Assembly (NCBI GenBank): GCA_037176725.1
Contig: JAZBRS010000014.1
Span: 71,964,501-72,028,500 of the forward strand
Direction of reading: 5' to 3'
From: Posidonia oceanica
Taxonomy: Eukaryota > Streptophyta > Magnoliopsida > Alismatales > Posidoniaceae
Length of the DNA stretch: 64,000 nucleotides
How positions within the stretch are numbered: position 1 is the stretch's first letter; every line of letters begins with the position of its first letter. Positions 11,055-21,765 of this stretch are shown one piece after another. Position numbers and translations under genes: made by a program. The notes under the pieces are model-generated. The model saw only the letters and a program-made list of their open reading frames with translations, was not told the DNA's origin and ran no database searches.

Positions 11055-13887
11055 GTTTAGGTCGGACCTCTTCTGCAATTTCCATCGAAGCGTCGGGCAT
11101 TCGACGGACAATTGCTTCTCCCTGCGGAACGCAATTCAGGACCTGATCGAATCGGGAACGATTGTGATCGACACGCACGAGGCATCCGCTCAAGCACGCA
11201 CTCATGCATCTGCATCTCCAGCTGTTCCCCCGCATCCTGGCATCGTCCGCCAACCTCTACCGGAGCACTCTTATCCGATAGGGGCGGGAACCTCAGGCGT
11301 CCACTCTGTCTTTCCTTCTGGGCCCGCTAACTCTGTAGTAGACCCTTCCGACCTTATCTCTGACATCTCTGAGCCTTTCCCGGTTAGTCTCTATCTCGCG
11401 GCAGTTGCCAGCTCTGAGTCGGGAATCCATTTGATCCGACCGCGTGCCTGGCCGGAGCACCCTCTCGCGCCTCCCACCGCGCTCCCTCAGGCTCAATCCC
11501 CTGTGCACCTTCTAGCTAGGGCCCAGCCTAGTTCCCCTATCCACCTTTTAGGGCGACCCCAGCCACACCTTCTAGGCAGACCTCAACCTGCCCCAGCCTT
11601 CCCACCCCAACAACCATACCCCTTAGATAGACCTCGGCTACACCTCCTAGGCAGACCTCAACCTGCCCCAGCCTTCCCACCACAACAACCATATCCCTTA
11701 GACAGACCTCAGTATCCTGTAGGTCCCTCTGTAACCCCTCCTGTGCTCGCAGCACGTGCTCCAGTCGTCATTGATTTGACCCTGGACACCCATCACGTCC
11801 CTTACAGCTACGCCACAGAAATGTGTGCGGAAGTAACGCGATCGGGGAGGGTTTACAGGCCCCCAGTACTGGCAACTAGGCCAACTCACCCTAGACCTGT
11901 TATGCCCCCACCCTCAAGCCAACCCATAGCAGATCCAACCCCAGATCAGCCTGTAGTTGGCCAAATCCCTACCCAGCCTGTAGTAACCCAGCTTCCTTCC
12001 ACTATCCCCTTAGAACCTGCTAGAACCACTCCTCCAGCTGCTAGGAGAAGCCAACCTAAAGCAGACTTAACCTCTCAGCTTAAGAAGGTCAAAGCCGACA
12101 TCTCCATCTGGGATTTGATCCACACTTCTGCCGAGCACCGCGAGGCTTTTCTTCGCGTGTTCCAGGCTGCTCGTGTGTCCCAGTCCATTGAGCCTTCTGC
12201 CTTGGAGAGCATGGTTGGGTTAATCGCGGAGCCCCAGGTCATCTCTTTTACGAGTGATGAACTGCCTCCGGCGGGGATTAATCACAACCAGCCCCTATTC
12301 GTCACGGTGCAGTTCAAAAACTTCCGCATTCCCCTAACACTGGTTGATAACGGGTCAGGCCTTAACGTCTGCCCCTTGCGTACAGCAACCAAGCTCAGAT
12401 TCAAAGCCGAAGATATCACGCCAGCCGTGAAGGGAATGATTGCTTTTGACAACACTCACCATGACGCTCTAGGGATTCTGATTATCCCTCTGGCTATCGG
12501 TCCGGTCATCTTCGACGTAGAATTCTATGTCGTCGACTTGAAGCCTAACTTTAATCTCCTGCTTGGGCGCCCTTGGCTCCACAAGCATCAGGTCCTTCCT
12601 TCGACCCTCCATCGAATGATAAAGTACCGTCGTGGCGATGATGTCATTGTCGTCATGGCGGAGAACTTTGAGAAGGAGCGGATCGAAGCAGTCTCTCCCG
12701 TGTCTTCGCAATCTATCCCATTTGACCCCGAGACTTCTGAAGCCCTCTATCGCGTTAACCGGTGCGAGCCAGTTAACTTCGTTCCTGATCTTGAACGTGT
12801 CAACTCTTTGGCCGTTCACAGTAACCCCTTTCGAATGGTCGAGAATGTATGTCACAGGTGGGGTTACACAAAGGGCACGCCGCTCGGGCGTCACGGCCAA
12901 GGGATCGCGGAGCCGATCGTAGCAGTGGAGCGAAGGAAGTCTGAAGGCCTCGGCTACGAACCAAAGCTCAACGAAGATCACTGCTTCCAGCTCAAAGCCC
13001 ATGCACCAGCCATTCCCAGAGACCTCACTAACTTTACCAGTGCAGGAATTCTGGGATCCACCGACGATCAAGCCACAGCGCCGGCAGAGGATTGGGTGTG
13101 TGTTGAGGACTACTACTCGGACGAGGAGCAGTCTGATGCAACAGAGGCAGTCCCAATCAGCCCAGCAGAAACAGTAATCAGAGCAGAGGCCACACAGTCA
13201 GTTTATTTAGCTCCCCCTTTGGCAGAAACAGCAGGCAGTTCAGCAGGCCCTGTGGCAAATGCAAGTTCTCATCCTTTTCCAGCCACATCAGCTCCTCAAG
13301 AACAGTCAGCAGCAGTGCAGGAGTCAGAGACACTCCTCTTGGCAGAACCAAGCATGCTACCAGCGGTCACAGCAACATCAGTGCCACTGCCCCCATCTCT
13401 GGAGGGGCAGTCTATCAACTCAGTCGGCAGCGTGGACCAGCCCGCTCCCTCAGCATCATCTTCAGGAATGCAGCTGGCGCAGTCCGCTCCGCATTCTCCT
13501 GACGACCTGCAGCAGCTCTCATGGCAAGACCCCATGGCGTCAGAGGCTGCGCTCTCTCAGTTACGGCCCGATACAAAAGGCCAACTGAGCACTACTTTCT
13601 TTGGGCCCTTGAGCCCTCCAAAGAGCACCCCTGCTTATTCTCCAGCAGTGACCCTGGAAGCTTATTCATCAGCAGCACCGCTGGCCTGTCTATTTGGACC
13701 TTCTACATCTAAACTGTCATCAGCGGACGCGCCCGTGAACCAGATCATGCAGACTCCAAGGGCGGCGATCCATCTTGCAGCCGGGCCAGTGCCGCAGGCC
13801 CCCGGCGCCTACTACGTCGACTCCCCCTCGGACGAGGAAGAAGGAGCGGCGATAGAAGCCCAGGTCGATTCTTGGATGTCTGACTAA
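11055..13887 (+). pseudogene. pro: Gag C-terminus, retropepsin protease and G-patch segment of Y
   Basis: This continues gag after the 1-base deletion. At about 11083-11130 lies a C-x2-H-x4-H-x4-C array (CNFHRSVGHSTDNC), replacing the usual CCHC knuckle. A 75-bp tandem duplication with HLLGRPQP words spans about 11560-11710. The conserved SIWDLIHTSAEHREAF segment (about 12100) precedes the protease, whose active-site region is LVDNGSGLNVCPL (about 12342). The Asp-Asn-Gly form is usual in this lineage. A G-patch-like stretch rich in glycines (WGYTKGTPLGRHGQGI) follows at about 12860. The rest is low-complexity Ala/Ser/Pro. The frame ends at TAA 13885-13887, where O has a sense TTG codon, and stays open beyond it. 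Confidence 0.9.
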
Positions 13888-16524
13888 GAGCTACTCTATC
13901 AAGAACAGATCAAGTCAATAACAGAAGACCTGGCAGAGCATCAAGCTGCAGAAAGGAAAGGAAAAGCCGTAGTCACGGATCCTCCTCTGCAAGAGGACCA
14001 TGCTTCTATCATGGTCCTGGAAGACTCAGCAATGCCGGACTCCCCTAGACCAGATGAGCTCATCACTCTTCAACCAGAAGGCGGGTCTAGGTGGTTTGTG
14101 CAACCCATGCTCCACTTGAGCAAGGTATCGAGCGGCAGTAACCAGATCGGCCGCCAGTCCGGCATATCCTCCACGAGCACACTAGAAGACCCAGAGGGGG
14201 GAGCATCAGCAGTAAATACAGCAGCAGCAGAGCAGAATGCCTTAGCAGCCTCAGCAGCACAGTCAGCAGAGCAGTCAGCAGTATCAGCAGCAGAATCAGC
14301 TAAGCCCTCAGCAGTATCAACTGAGCACTCAGTAGAGCCAGTCAGGCCAGAGCAAACGGTAGAAGGAGTTGCTGGGATGGAGGTCGCGCACCGAGGCTAC
14401 AAGAATACTCGAGTGAGCGTGACCATCCTGAAGCGTCACCAGGGCCAAGCAGCGGAACACATGCACTCTTTCAACATCACAAGCCCTTCCTTTGAGAAAG
14501 AGATCCTTTCAGAACTTATTGCCTATGGAGAGGAGGATGATACGGGCATGGATGAGACTGACGAACCTTTGCCCGAGTTCCGACCCTATGACGACGACCC
14601 AGAAGGCCCCAACCTCCATGTCGAAGAAGAAACGGAGGTTGTCAACATCGGCACAGCTGAGGAAGTCAGAGAAGTTTGCATCAGTGCCCAGCTGTCCACC
14701 CAGGTTCGAGCAGAATTCATCGCATTCCTGAAAGAATATGCGGATGTCTTCGCCTGGAGTTATGAAGATATGGTTGGCCTTGACATAGAGATAGTGGTGC
14801 ACAATCTGCCCTTAAATCCGGATGCCAAGCCTGTAAAGCAGAAACTGAGAAGATGGCGACCGCAATGGCTGCTCATGATCAAAGAAGAGATAATGAAGCA
14901 GCTTCGAGTCAACTTTCTGAAGGTCGTTCTTTATCCTGAATGGCTGGCAAACATTGTACCTGTGCCCAAGAAGGATGGCCGAATCCGAATCTGCATCGAC
15001 TACAGGGACCTGAACAAGGCGAGTCCCAAAGACGACTTTCCATTGCCTCACATTGACGTCCTAGTCGACAATACAGTGGGCCACAAGATGCTCTCCTTCA
15101 TGGACGGCTTTTCTGGATACAATCAGATCAAAATGGCAGAAGAGGACATGGAAAAGACTTCATTCATCACCCCTTGGGGAGTCTTCTGCTACCAAGTCAT
15201 GCCGTTCGGCCTGAAGAATGCTGGTGCAACCTATCAAAGGGCCATGACTGCGCTATTCCACGACCTCATGCACCAAGAAGTGGAGGTCTATGTAGACGAT
15301 ATGATTGCCAAAACCAAAGAGCCCGAGGATCATCTTGCTTGTCTCAGAAAGCTCTTTATCCGTCTACGGAAGTACAAGCTGCGCCTGAATCCCAAGAAGT
15401 GCGTATTCGGGGTATCTTTTGGCAAATTGCTCGGCTACATTGTTAGCCAAAGGGGGATTGAGGTGGACCCGTTGAAAGCACAAGCCATCGTGGACATGCC
15501 ACCCCCTAGAACTGAAAAGGAAGTCAGAAGTCTGCTTGGGCGTTTACAATATATCAGTCGCTTCATTGCACAGCTTACGCCCATCTGCGAACCCATTTTC
15601 AAGCTCTTGAGGAAGAATGCGCAGATTCACTGGAGCGAGGAGTGTCAGGCTGCATTTGCCAAGATCAAGCAGCTGTTGATCAAGCCTCCTGTCCTGGTCC
15701 CGCCTACGCCGGGGAGACCTTTGCTTCTCTACCTTTCTACCACGCAACATTCCATGGGCGCCGTCTTGGGCCAACATGACGAATCTAGTAGAAAGGAGCG
15801 CGCCATCTACTACCTGAGCAAGAAATTTAATGAATGTGAAGCCAGGTACACAACACTAGAGAAGACTTGCCTGTCCCTTGTTTGGGCTGCACAGAAGTTG
15901 AGGCACTACATGATGGCATACCCAGTGCAGCTCTTATGCCGGCACGATCCCATCAAATTCCTCTTCCAGAAGCCGGCCATGGTGGGCAGATGTGCTAAGT
16001 GGCGGGTGTTATTGTCTCAGTACGACATCACCTTTGTCACGCAGAAATCCATGAAGGGTCAACCAATGGCAGACCATCTCGCCGACCTTCCTCTGCCTGA
16101 ATACCAACCCCTCCAGACGCAGTTCCCTGATGAAGACATTCTCTTTGCAATGGAGGACTCTGAGCAAAAAGATCCTGAAGAAGCAGAGGAATGGCAGCTC
16201 TACTTTGATGGTGCAGTCAACAAGAAGGGCCGAGGCGTAGGCGCAGTGCTGACCACGCCCCAAGGACAGATGACTCCTTTCGCGAGGAAGCTGACTTTCA
16301 CCTGCACAAACAACGAAGCAGAATACGAAGCATGCATCCTGGGGTTGAAGGTCGCCCTCGAGCATGAGGCGCAGAAGCTGCATGTGCACGGCGATGCCAT
16401 GCTGGTGATTTCTCAAGTGAACGGCGATTGGAAGACAAAAGATCCCAAGCTTGTGCCGTATCACGAACGCCTGCTGAGGCTGATGGAAAAATTCAAGAGC
16501 ATCCGCTTCACATACCTGAACTGA
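13888..16524 (+). pseudogene. pol: pol of Y, part 1: reverse transcriptase and RNase H domains
   Basis: The same frame as the protease continues after the TAA. The reverse transcriptase copies the RNA genome into DNA. It is recognised by the block FPLPHIDVLVDNT (about 15040), SFMDGFSGYNQIKMAEED (about 15098), and the catalytic YVDD at 15289-15300. An ancestral RNase H follows (about 15715-15930, with LSTTQHSMGAVLGQHD). A second RNase H-type domain typical of Tat elements (LYFDGAVNKKGRGVGAV, near 16200) comes after it. The part ends at TGA 16522-16524, where O has AGG in the same alignment position. The frame stays open afterwards, so this is a point mutation within one polyprotein. Confidence 0.92.
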
Positions 16525-17914
16525 GCAAAGAACGCGTATGCAGACGCACTAGCAACTCTGGCATCCTGGCTCACCATTTCTGAAGACAGCAGTGTGGATG
16601 TATCAGTCACTCGCATTGAACAGCCTGCATACTGCATGAGCATAGAAGAAGCGGATCCTGCAGAGGGGCAGCCCTGGTATCAGGACATAAAATCCTTCCT
16701 GGAGTCTGGTAACTTTCCTCCTGATACCACGGCAACAGACAAAAGAACTTTGGCGCGTCTGGCGTCGAAGTATGTGTTAGGGGCCGGACAGCTGTACAGA
16801 AGGTCATACAATCAAATGCTACTGCGCTGTCTAAACAAATCGGAGGCTGACACGCTGATGCTTCAAGTGCATGCGGGGACCTGTGGCCCGCATATGAACG
16901 GCGTCCTCCTGGCCAAGAAGATTATGCTGCAAGGATATTTCTGGCAGACCATGGAAGCCGACTGCTGCCGGTTCGTGCGTAGATGCCGCAACTGTCAGAT
17001 TCATGGCAACTTCATCAAGGCCCCTCCACATCAGCTGCACAATATGTCTTCGCCATGGCCTTTCTCCACCTGGGGGATCGATGTCATCGGCGCCATCCAC
17101 CCTGCTGCTTCAAATGGTCATCGTTACATTCTGGTAGTGATCGATTACTTTACCAAGTGGGTGGAAGCGGCCTCTTATAGGACAGTCACCGCTGCGGCAA
17201 CAGAAAAATTTATCAGGAACAATATTGTTGCCCGGTATGGGGTCCCGCACTCTGTCATCTCTGATAACGGCTCAAACTTCATTGCCAAAAGGATCGCTAC
17301 ACCTGCATAGTCTCAAGATCAAGCACCATCGATCCTCGCCTTATCGGCCTCAGATGAACGGAGCAGTGGAATCTGCAAACAAGAACATTGTCAAGATCCT
17401 GAAGAAAATGGCAGAAATCCACAAGGATTGGCACGACATGCTCCCGTACGCGCTCTGGGCATACAGGACATCAATCCGGACCTCTACAGGAGCCACCCCG
17501 TACTCCCTGGTGTACGGCATGGAGGCGGTGTTACCTGTTGAAGTGGAAATCCCCTCTCTGCGGATCCTGCGGGAAGCTGAGTTGGAAGAAGCAGAATGGG
17601 TCGAAGACCGCTGCGTCCAACTGAACTTGACTGATGAGCGCAGATTGCAAGCCATGCACAACGCTCACTGCTATCAGAAGCGGATGGCCAGAGCATTCTT
17701 GAAGAAGGTCCAGCCCAGAAGCTTCCAGCCAGGGGACCTTGTCTTGCATGCCATTCATTTGCCGGACGGTCGAGGAAAATTCCGACCCAATTGGTGCGGC
17801 CCCTTTGTGGTCAAACAGATCTTCTCGGGAGGCGCTGTAACCCTTGAAGATATGGACCAAGTCGAGCAATCTGAGCCCGTCAACCTCTGCTATCTAAAGA
17901 AGTACTATCAGTAG
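16525..17914 (+). pseudogene. pol: pol of Y, part 2: integrase, frameshifted
   Basis: Integrase inserts the DNA copy into the chromosome. A zinc-binding HHCC region (VHAGTCGPH, then CRNCQIH) lies at about 16870-17005. The catalytic core has its first Asp in GIDVIG (about 17078) and its second in SDNGSNF (about 17260). A net loss of two bases near 17290-17310 relative to O shifts the frame. The third catalytic residue, Glu in AVESANKN (about 17370), and the C-terminal domain with KFRPNWCGPF follow in the new frame, ending at TAG 17912-17914. Without the two lesions the product would resemble a full-length Ty3/Gypsy integrase. Confidence 0.9.
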
Positions 17915-19456
17915 CCGAAAGCGGCCCCGTTGCAGATGCCCTTCTCCCACCTGCATCTACATTCTCGCCCTCTTACTTCAATCCTATCTCAAATCATCAT
18001 CGTCATCCTTCCAACTCTCGCCCCCTTTCTTTTCAAATCATCATCATCATCCTCTCAAACATCACGTCTTTCGCCCAGTGATGACAACCGGAAGTGCTTG
18101 CCTGCTCTGGAAAGAGTCACCCTGCCTCACCAGGCACTACTTAGATGTCTTAGCAAGTGAGGGAGCCACCACCAATTAGGACAGGCGAACTGCCCAATCT
18201 CACAAGGACATACACCTCTGAGGGAGAAAAAATGTTAGGATGTGAGCTTGAAAAAAAAAAAAAAAAAAAAAAAAAGTGAGAATAGACATCTAGGTTTGGG
18301 CACCTCAAAGGAACAGAAGACGAAGACAGAAGCCGGCCCTAGAGATAGGGGTGTGCAGTCTAACCCTGCTCCTTCTACCCATCACACAGCAGACCCAAAG
18401 CCTAAATCCATTACAATTCAAGCACCCTTCTTGTGCCACCAGAATGAGGATAGCAAGAGCCTGGAAAAAAAAAAAAGAGAAAAAAAAAAGATCAAGCAAA
18501 AAAAAAAGAAGAAAAAAGAGATAGAACAAAAACAAAAACAAAAAAGGAGAAAAGCAAGCAAAACAAAAAAAAAGAAGAAGAAAAAGGGCAATGTAGCCCG
18601 AAAAACACAGGCCCCGTTATCCCCCATACTTTACCAAAGATCCCCAGCATGTCAAGCCTGAAAAAGGGGTCTACCACATCCTCCCAAGAGCAAACACATA
18701 TCCTCTCCTAGCTAGGGGCAGAGAAAAACTGCATACCTATGAGGGAGAAACCTTTCAAAAAAAAAAAAAGAAAGAGAGAGAGAAAGCTGAAAGAATAGGT
18801 GTAGGTCCTGAGAGTGCGGCCAGTAGCCTGTCCTCACCACATCACCACCTATAATGCCAACAACCTGTTCCGGAGCGCCACCAATAAGCCGAGAGTCTGA
18901 GTAGGACCCAGTGAGTCAAGGACCACTCCCTTCCTCTGCAGCAGGCACCAAAGCACTCCGTACGCTGAGGGCACTCAAGCATCCACCCAAGCATACCCAT
19001 CCACCCTAGCATACCCATCCATCCAAGCATACCCATCCATTCAAGCATACTTATTCATCCAGCAATATTCTTGTCATCATAAGCACATCACTAGCACCTT
19101 GCGTTCATGCATCTTCCTTCTTTCCTTTCCTCTTCCGCCGATCTCTCTGCCCTGCAACACGCTCAGGCCCTGAGGCAGTACTCCTCCCCAGCAGAGCGCG
19201 TCGACGACACTCAAGCTGCGCTGGTCCAGATCTCCTGCCAGCCCTCGCCCCCGCAAGACTGTTGCCAATTCTCTTTGCTTATTTATGCTTAACTGCTATG
19301 TTCTGTTATCAACTACTAAATGCATATGGAACTACATTTTCAACCTCAGCTTCTGCTTATTGTCAAGGATTATATGCCTGCGAGATCTGACTGTTTATTG
19401 ATAGCAGGTACCTTCAAGCCTTGCAGTAATCAGCCCGTCTTCTACAATCAAGTACA
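17915..19456 (+). other. Non-coding spacer between pol and the extra ORF in Y
   Basis: The spacer has a CT-rich start, an A run of more than 20 bases near 18250, several A/G-rich tracts (18460-18590, 18757-18780) and four 18-bp tandem units with CATACCCATCC words at about 18977-19053. The corresponding stretch in O is 37688-38973 and shares blocks but not exact lengths. I see no conserved ORF. Confidence 0.75.
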
Positions 19457-20659
19457 ATGGGTTTTCCTACTCTGCTGACTCCCGCACATTGCTCGGAAAC
19501 CCTGCGAGAATGGATCAGCAGGCTCACTCCACAAGACTGTGAAAAGTTGCGCCTGTGGGGCATACCAACTAAGCTGCTAAAGGCTGCTGATGTGGAGGTC
19601 AGCCGCCACCTTCTGTGTGCCGCCGCGAGATTCTGGAAGCCGGCGCATCATGTCTTCCGCTTCAACAAGACTGAGCTGACACCTACACTGGAAGAGGTGC
19701 GTCGGATCTGCGGCTTTTCAAAGATCTTGGGGCCGCCTGTTTTCATGAGGCGCGACGGATATCTCCGGGTCCTGAGCCAACTGACTGGACTCTCCACTCA
19801 AGACTGCCAACAGAAGCTAATCTGCACCAGTGGACCAGAGCCTATGCTTCGCCTTACACACTTTGAGGATATCATGAACAAGCGTGCTGACCTCGGAGAT
19901 GAGCTGTGGCTCCGAGGATTCGTCATCCGCTTCCTAGGCGAACTAATCTTCACTCATGGCCGACTGACGGTGGCCATCGAAGTCGCAGAGATTGCACTAG
20001 CTGTGGTGACCCAGCATATAGACCTGGCACCAGTTGTCTTGGCAGAGACTTATCGTGGGTTGGACCACATTTCTCATCGCTGCCGCCACTTCCACGGTTG
20101 CGGAGCGCTCATACAAGTCTGGCTGACTGCACACTTAGAGATGGACTTCCTGCGCCCTCAAGTACACGCCTTCGAAGCATACTGCAGCAGCGCCCGTACC
20201 AGAACAGACAAGAGCGTCAAAAACGAATACGGGAGGCTGTCAGCATTGACTGACGACGCTGTGATCTGGCGCATCATTCCCTCTGCAGCAGAGCCATTCA
20301 CAATCTTCTTCAGCGCGCGTGACACGCGGCTGATCATTCTTCCAGGCTTCACAGCAGGCGTAGAGTACCACCCAATCAGGGTCCTGCGCCAGTTCGGCTT
20401 CCAGCAGGGCGCCTTCATTGACAGTACAGCGCCCGAGCTTCTACAGATATACCCTCTCAGCACAACTACCCCAACCAAGAAGCTTGCTAGTCTGATGCAG
20501 CATGGGGTCCAATCTACAGACATTGCAGCTGTGAGAGGTGTAGGATGCACCCCTGAGTATGAAGCTGAAGTCCGACAGCTCTGGCCTATCGCTGAAGTCC
20601 TGCCAGGCGGCCCCTTATTCCCCAACTCCAGGCAGCCAAAGAAGGCTCGGGTTGACTAG
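19457..20659 (+). CDS. Additional 3' ORF of Y, plant mobile domain/DUF7745-like (400 residues)
   Basis: This is an uninterrupted ORF from ATG 19457 to TAG 20657-20659, downstream of integrase and in the same orientation. Typical segments are LRLWGIPTKLL (residues about 30-41), ARFWKPAHHVFRF (about 56-68) and ELTPTLEEVRRICGF (about 71-85). The pattern of a tryptophan-rich half-site followed by an E-L-T-x-TLEEV helix is what I recall from plant mobile domain and DUF7745 proteins. Those occur in hosts and in transposons, and some host members take part in transposon silencing. The protein has no signal peptide or clear membrane segment and ends in a basic KKARVD tail. O keeps a homologue at 38974. 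It is the only intact gene of Y; its function in the element is unknown. Confidence 0.75.
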   Translation: MGFPTLLTPAHCSETLREWISRLTPQDCEKLRLWGIPTKLLKAADVEVSRHLLCAAARFWKPAHHVFRFNKTELTPTLEEVRRICGFSKILGPPVFMRRDGYLRVLSQLTGLSTQDCQQKLICTSGPEPMLRLTHFEDIMNKRADLGDELWLRGFVIRFLGELIFTHGRLTVAIEVAEIALAVVTQHIDLAPVVLAETYRGLDHISHRCRHFHGCGALIQVWLTAHLEMDFLRPQVHAFEAYCSSARTRTDKSVKNEYGRLSALTDDAVIWRIIPSAAEPFTIFFSARDTRLIILPGFTAGVEYHPIRVLRQFGFQQGAFIDSTAPELLQIYPLSTTTPTKKLASLMQHGVQSTDIAAVRGVGCTPEYEAEVRQLWPIAEVLPGGPLFPNSRQPKKARVD

Positions 20660-21156
20660 GCCCTTGTGCGACCATCATGTGGTCTTCTTTCAATTTGTGC
20701 TATGCTTTTCCGGCCTACCACAGGCGTTGTACTTGTCAAGATCATATTAATGAAAACTGTTTCTGCTTTCTGCTTGCACATCAAGACTCTTTGCTGCATT
20801 GCATATCATCATGATCATTATCTTGGGCCCTCTAATCAGACTTGCAGACATCCCAGCGTGGCGAAGCCCTCAGCACCCAATCCGGAGCCCAGAGCATCTG
20901 CAGGCCCGCGACACCAAGCTCCGCCGTCCGGCATCCCCAGCTGGTTATCCCCGGCTGGACTCTTATCCTTGCGGGCTGGCACCCCAAACTGCCCGGCGAA
21001 AGGTCCGTCAACCTGTCATCCTCCTCAGCTGTTCATCCTCAGCTGAGTCCCTTGCGGGCTGGCACCCCAAACTGCTCGGCGATGGGTCCGTCAACCTATC
21101 TTCCATCCACTTGCTTATCTATCTCTGCATCCTGATGCCAGGGGCGCATCGGCCAT

Positions 21157-21183
21157 CCCCTGGTATCATCCTGATACCAGGGG
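21157..21183 (+). repeat. 12-bp perfect hairpin in the 3'UTR of Y
   Basis: CCCCTGGTATCA (21157-21168) pairs with TGATACCAGGGG (21172-21183) around the loop TCC. A third strand, GATGCCAGGGG at about 21134-21144, can also pair with the first arm, so two folds exclude each other. The same hairpin occurs in O at 40557-40583, and a covarying version in Y at 21498-21526. Confidence 0.85.
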
Positions 21184-21497
21184 CATCATTTGGTCGCCCG
21201 GTGGTATCATCCCCAGCTGATCATCCCCAGCTGAGTCCTCTTCTCGGCTGGTCATCCCCAGCTGAGTCCCCAGTTGGTCGCCCTAGCTGGATCATCATCC
21301 CCGCGGGCTGGCACCCCAAACTGCTCGGCGAAAGGTCCGTCAACCTGACACTCTTCTCGGCTGGTCACCCCAGCTGAGTCCCCAGCTGATCGCCCTCAGC
21401 TGAATCCCTTGCGGGCTGGTACCCCAAACTACTCGTCTGACAAGCACGACACTCTTGTCATCACTCTCTGCTTTCGATGCCAAGGACGCGCTGGCCA

Positions 21498-21526
21498 GCC
21501 CCTGGTGTCATCCCGACACCAGGGGC
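21498..21526 (+). repeat. Covarying copy of the large hairpin in Y
   Basis: GCCCCTGGTGTC pairs with GACACCAGGGGC around a five-base loop. Compared with 21157-21183, A-U pairs of the stem are replaced by G-C pairs on both arms (GGTATC/GATACC to GGTGTC/GACACC). Confidence 0.85.
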
Positions 21527-21610
21527 ATCTTTTGATCGCCCCTTGGTATCATTCCTTCCCTCTTTCCCCCATGACGTTCCTGGCGTCATGGGGATGGTTT
21601 CTTCTCATCA

Positions 21611-21765
21611 TTCCCTTGCCCCTTCTTTGCCGGCCGATAAGTCCGATATCTTATCATTCTCATCATTCCCTTACCCCTTCTTTGCCGGCCGATAAGTCCG
21701 ATATCTTATCATTCTCATCATTCCCTTACCTCTTCTTTGCCGGCCGATAAGTCCGATATCTTATC
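21611..21765 (+). repeat. GATAAG/CTTATC hairpin repeats of Y (three units)
   Basis: Units of about 53 bases contain GCCGGCCGATAAGTCC and then GATATCTTATC. Each unit can form GATAAG with CTTATC and, crossing it, CGG with CCG. O has about eight shorter units at 40611-40970. Confidence 0.85.

Larger units (their letters stand above)
20830..21610 (+). repeat. Irregular hairpin-rich 3'UTR block of Y
   Basis: The block holds several copies of GGCTGGCACCCCAAACTGC and of GGTCCGTCAACC words, and many CAGCTGA/CCAGCTG palindromes. Their layout (GGG, GGCA, CCC, TGCC) repeats the crossing-stem topology of the array at 22621-23648. O has a short counterpart at about 40320-40610. The region contains no gene, although one frame stays open for up to 192 codons. 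Confidence 0.7.

Noticed and set aside
18250..18275. Long A run as the poly(A) tail of a retroposon
   Set aside because: The sequence on both sides belongs to the internal region of Y and is collinear with O; there is no flanking target duplication.
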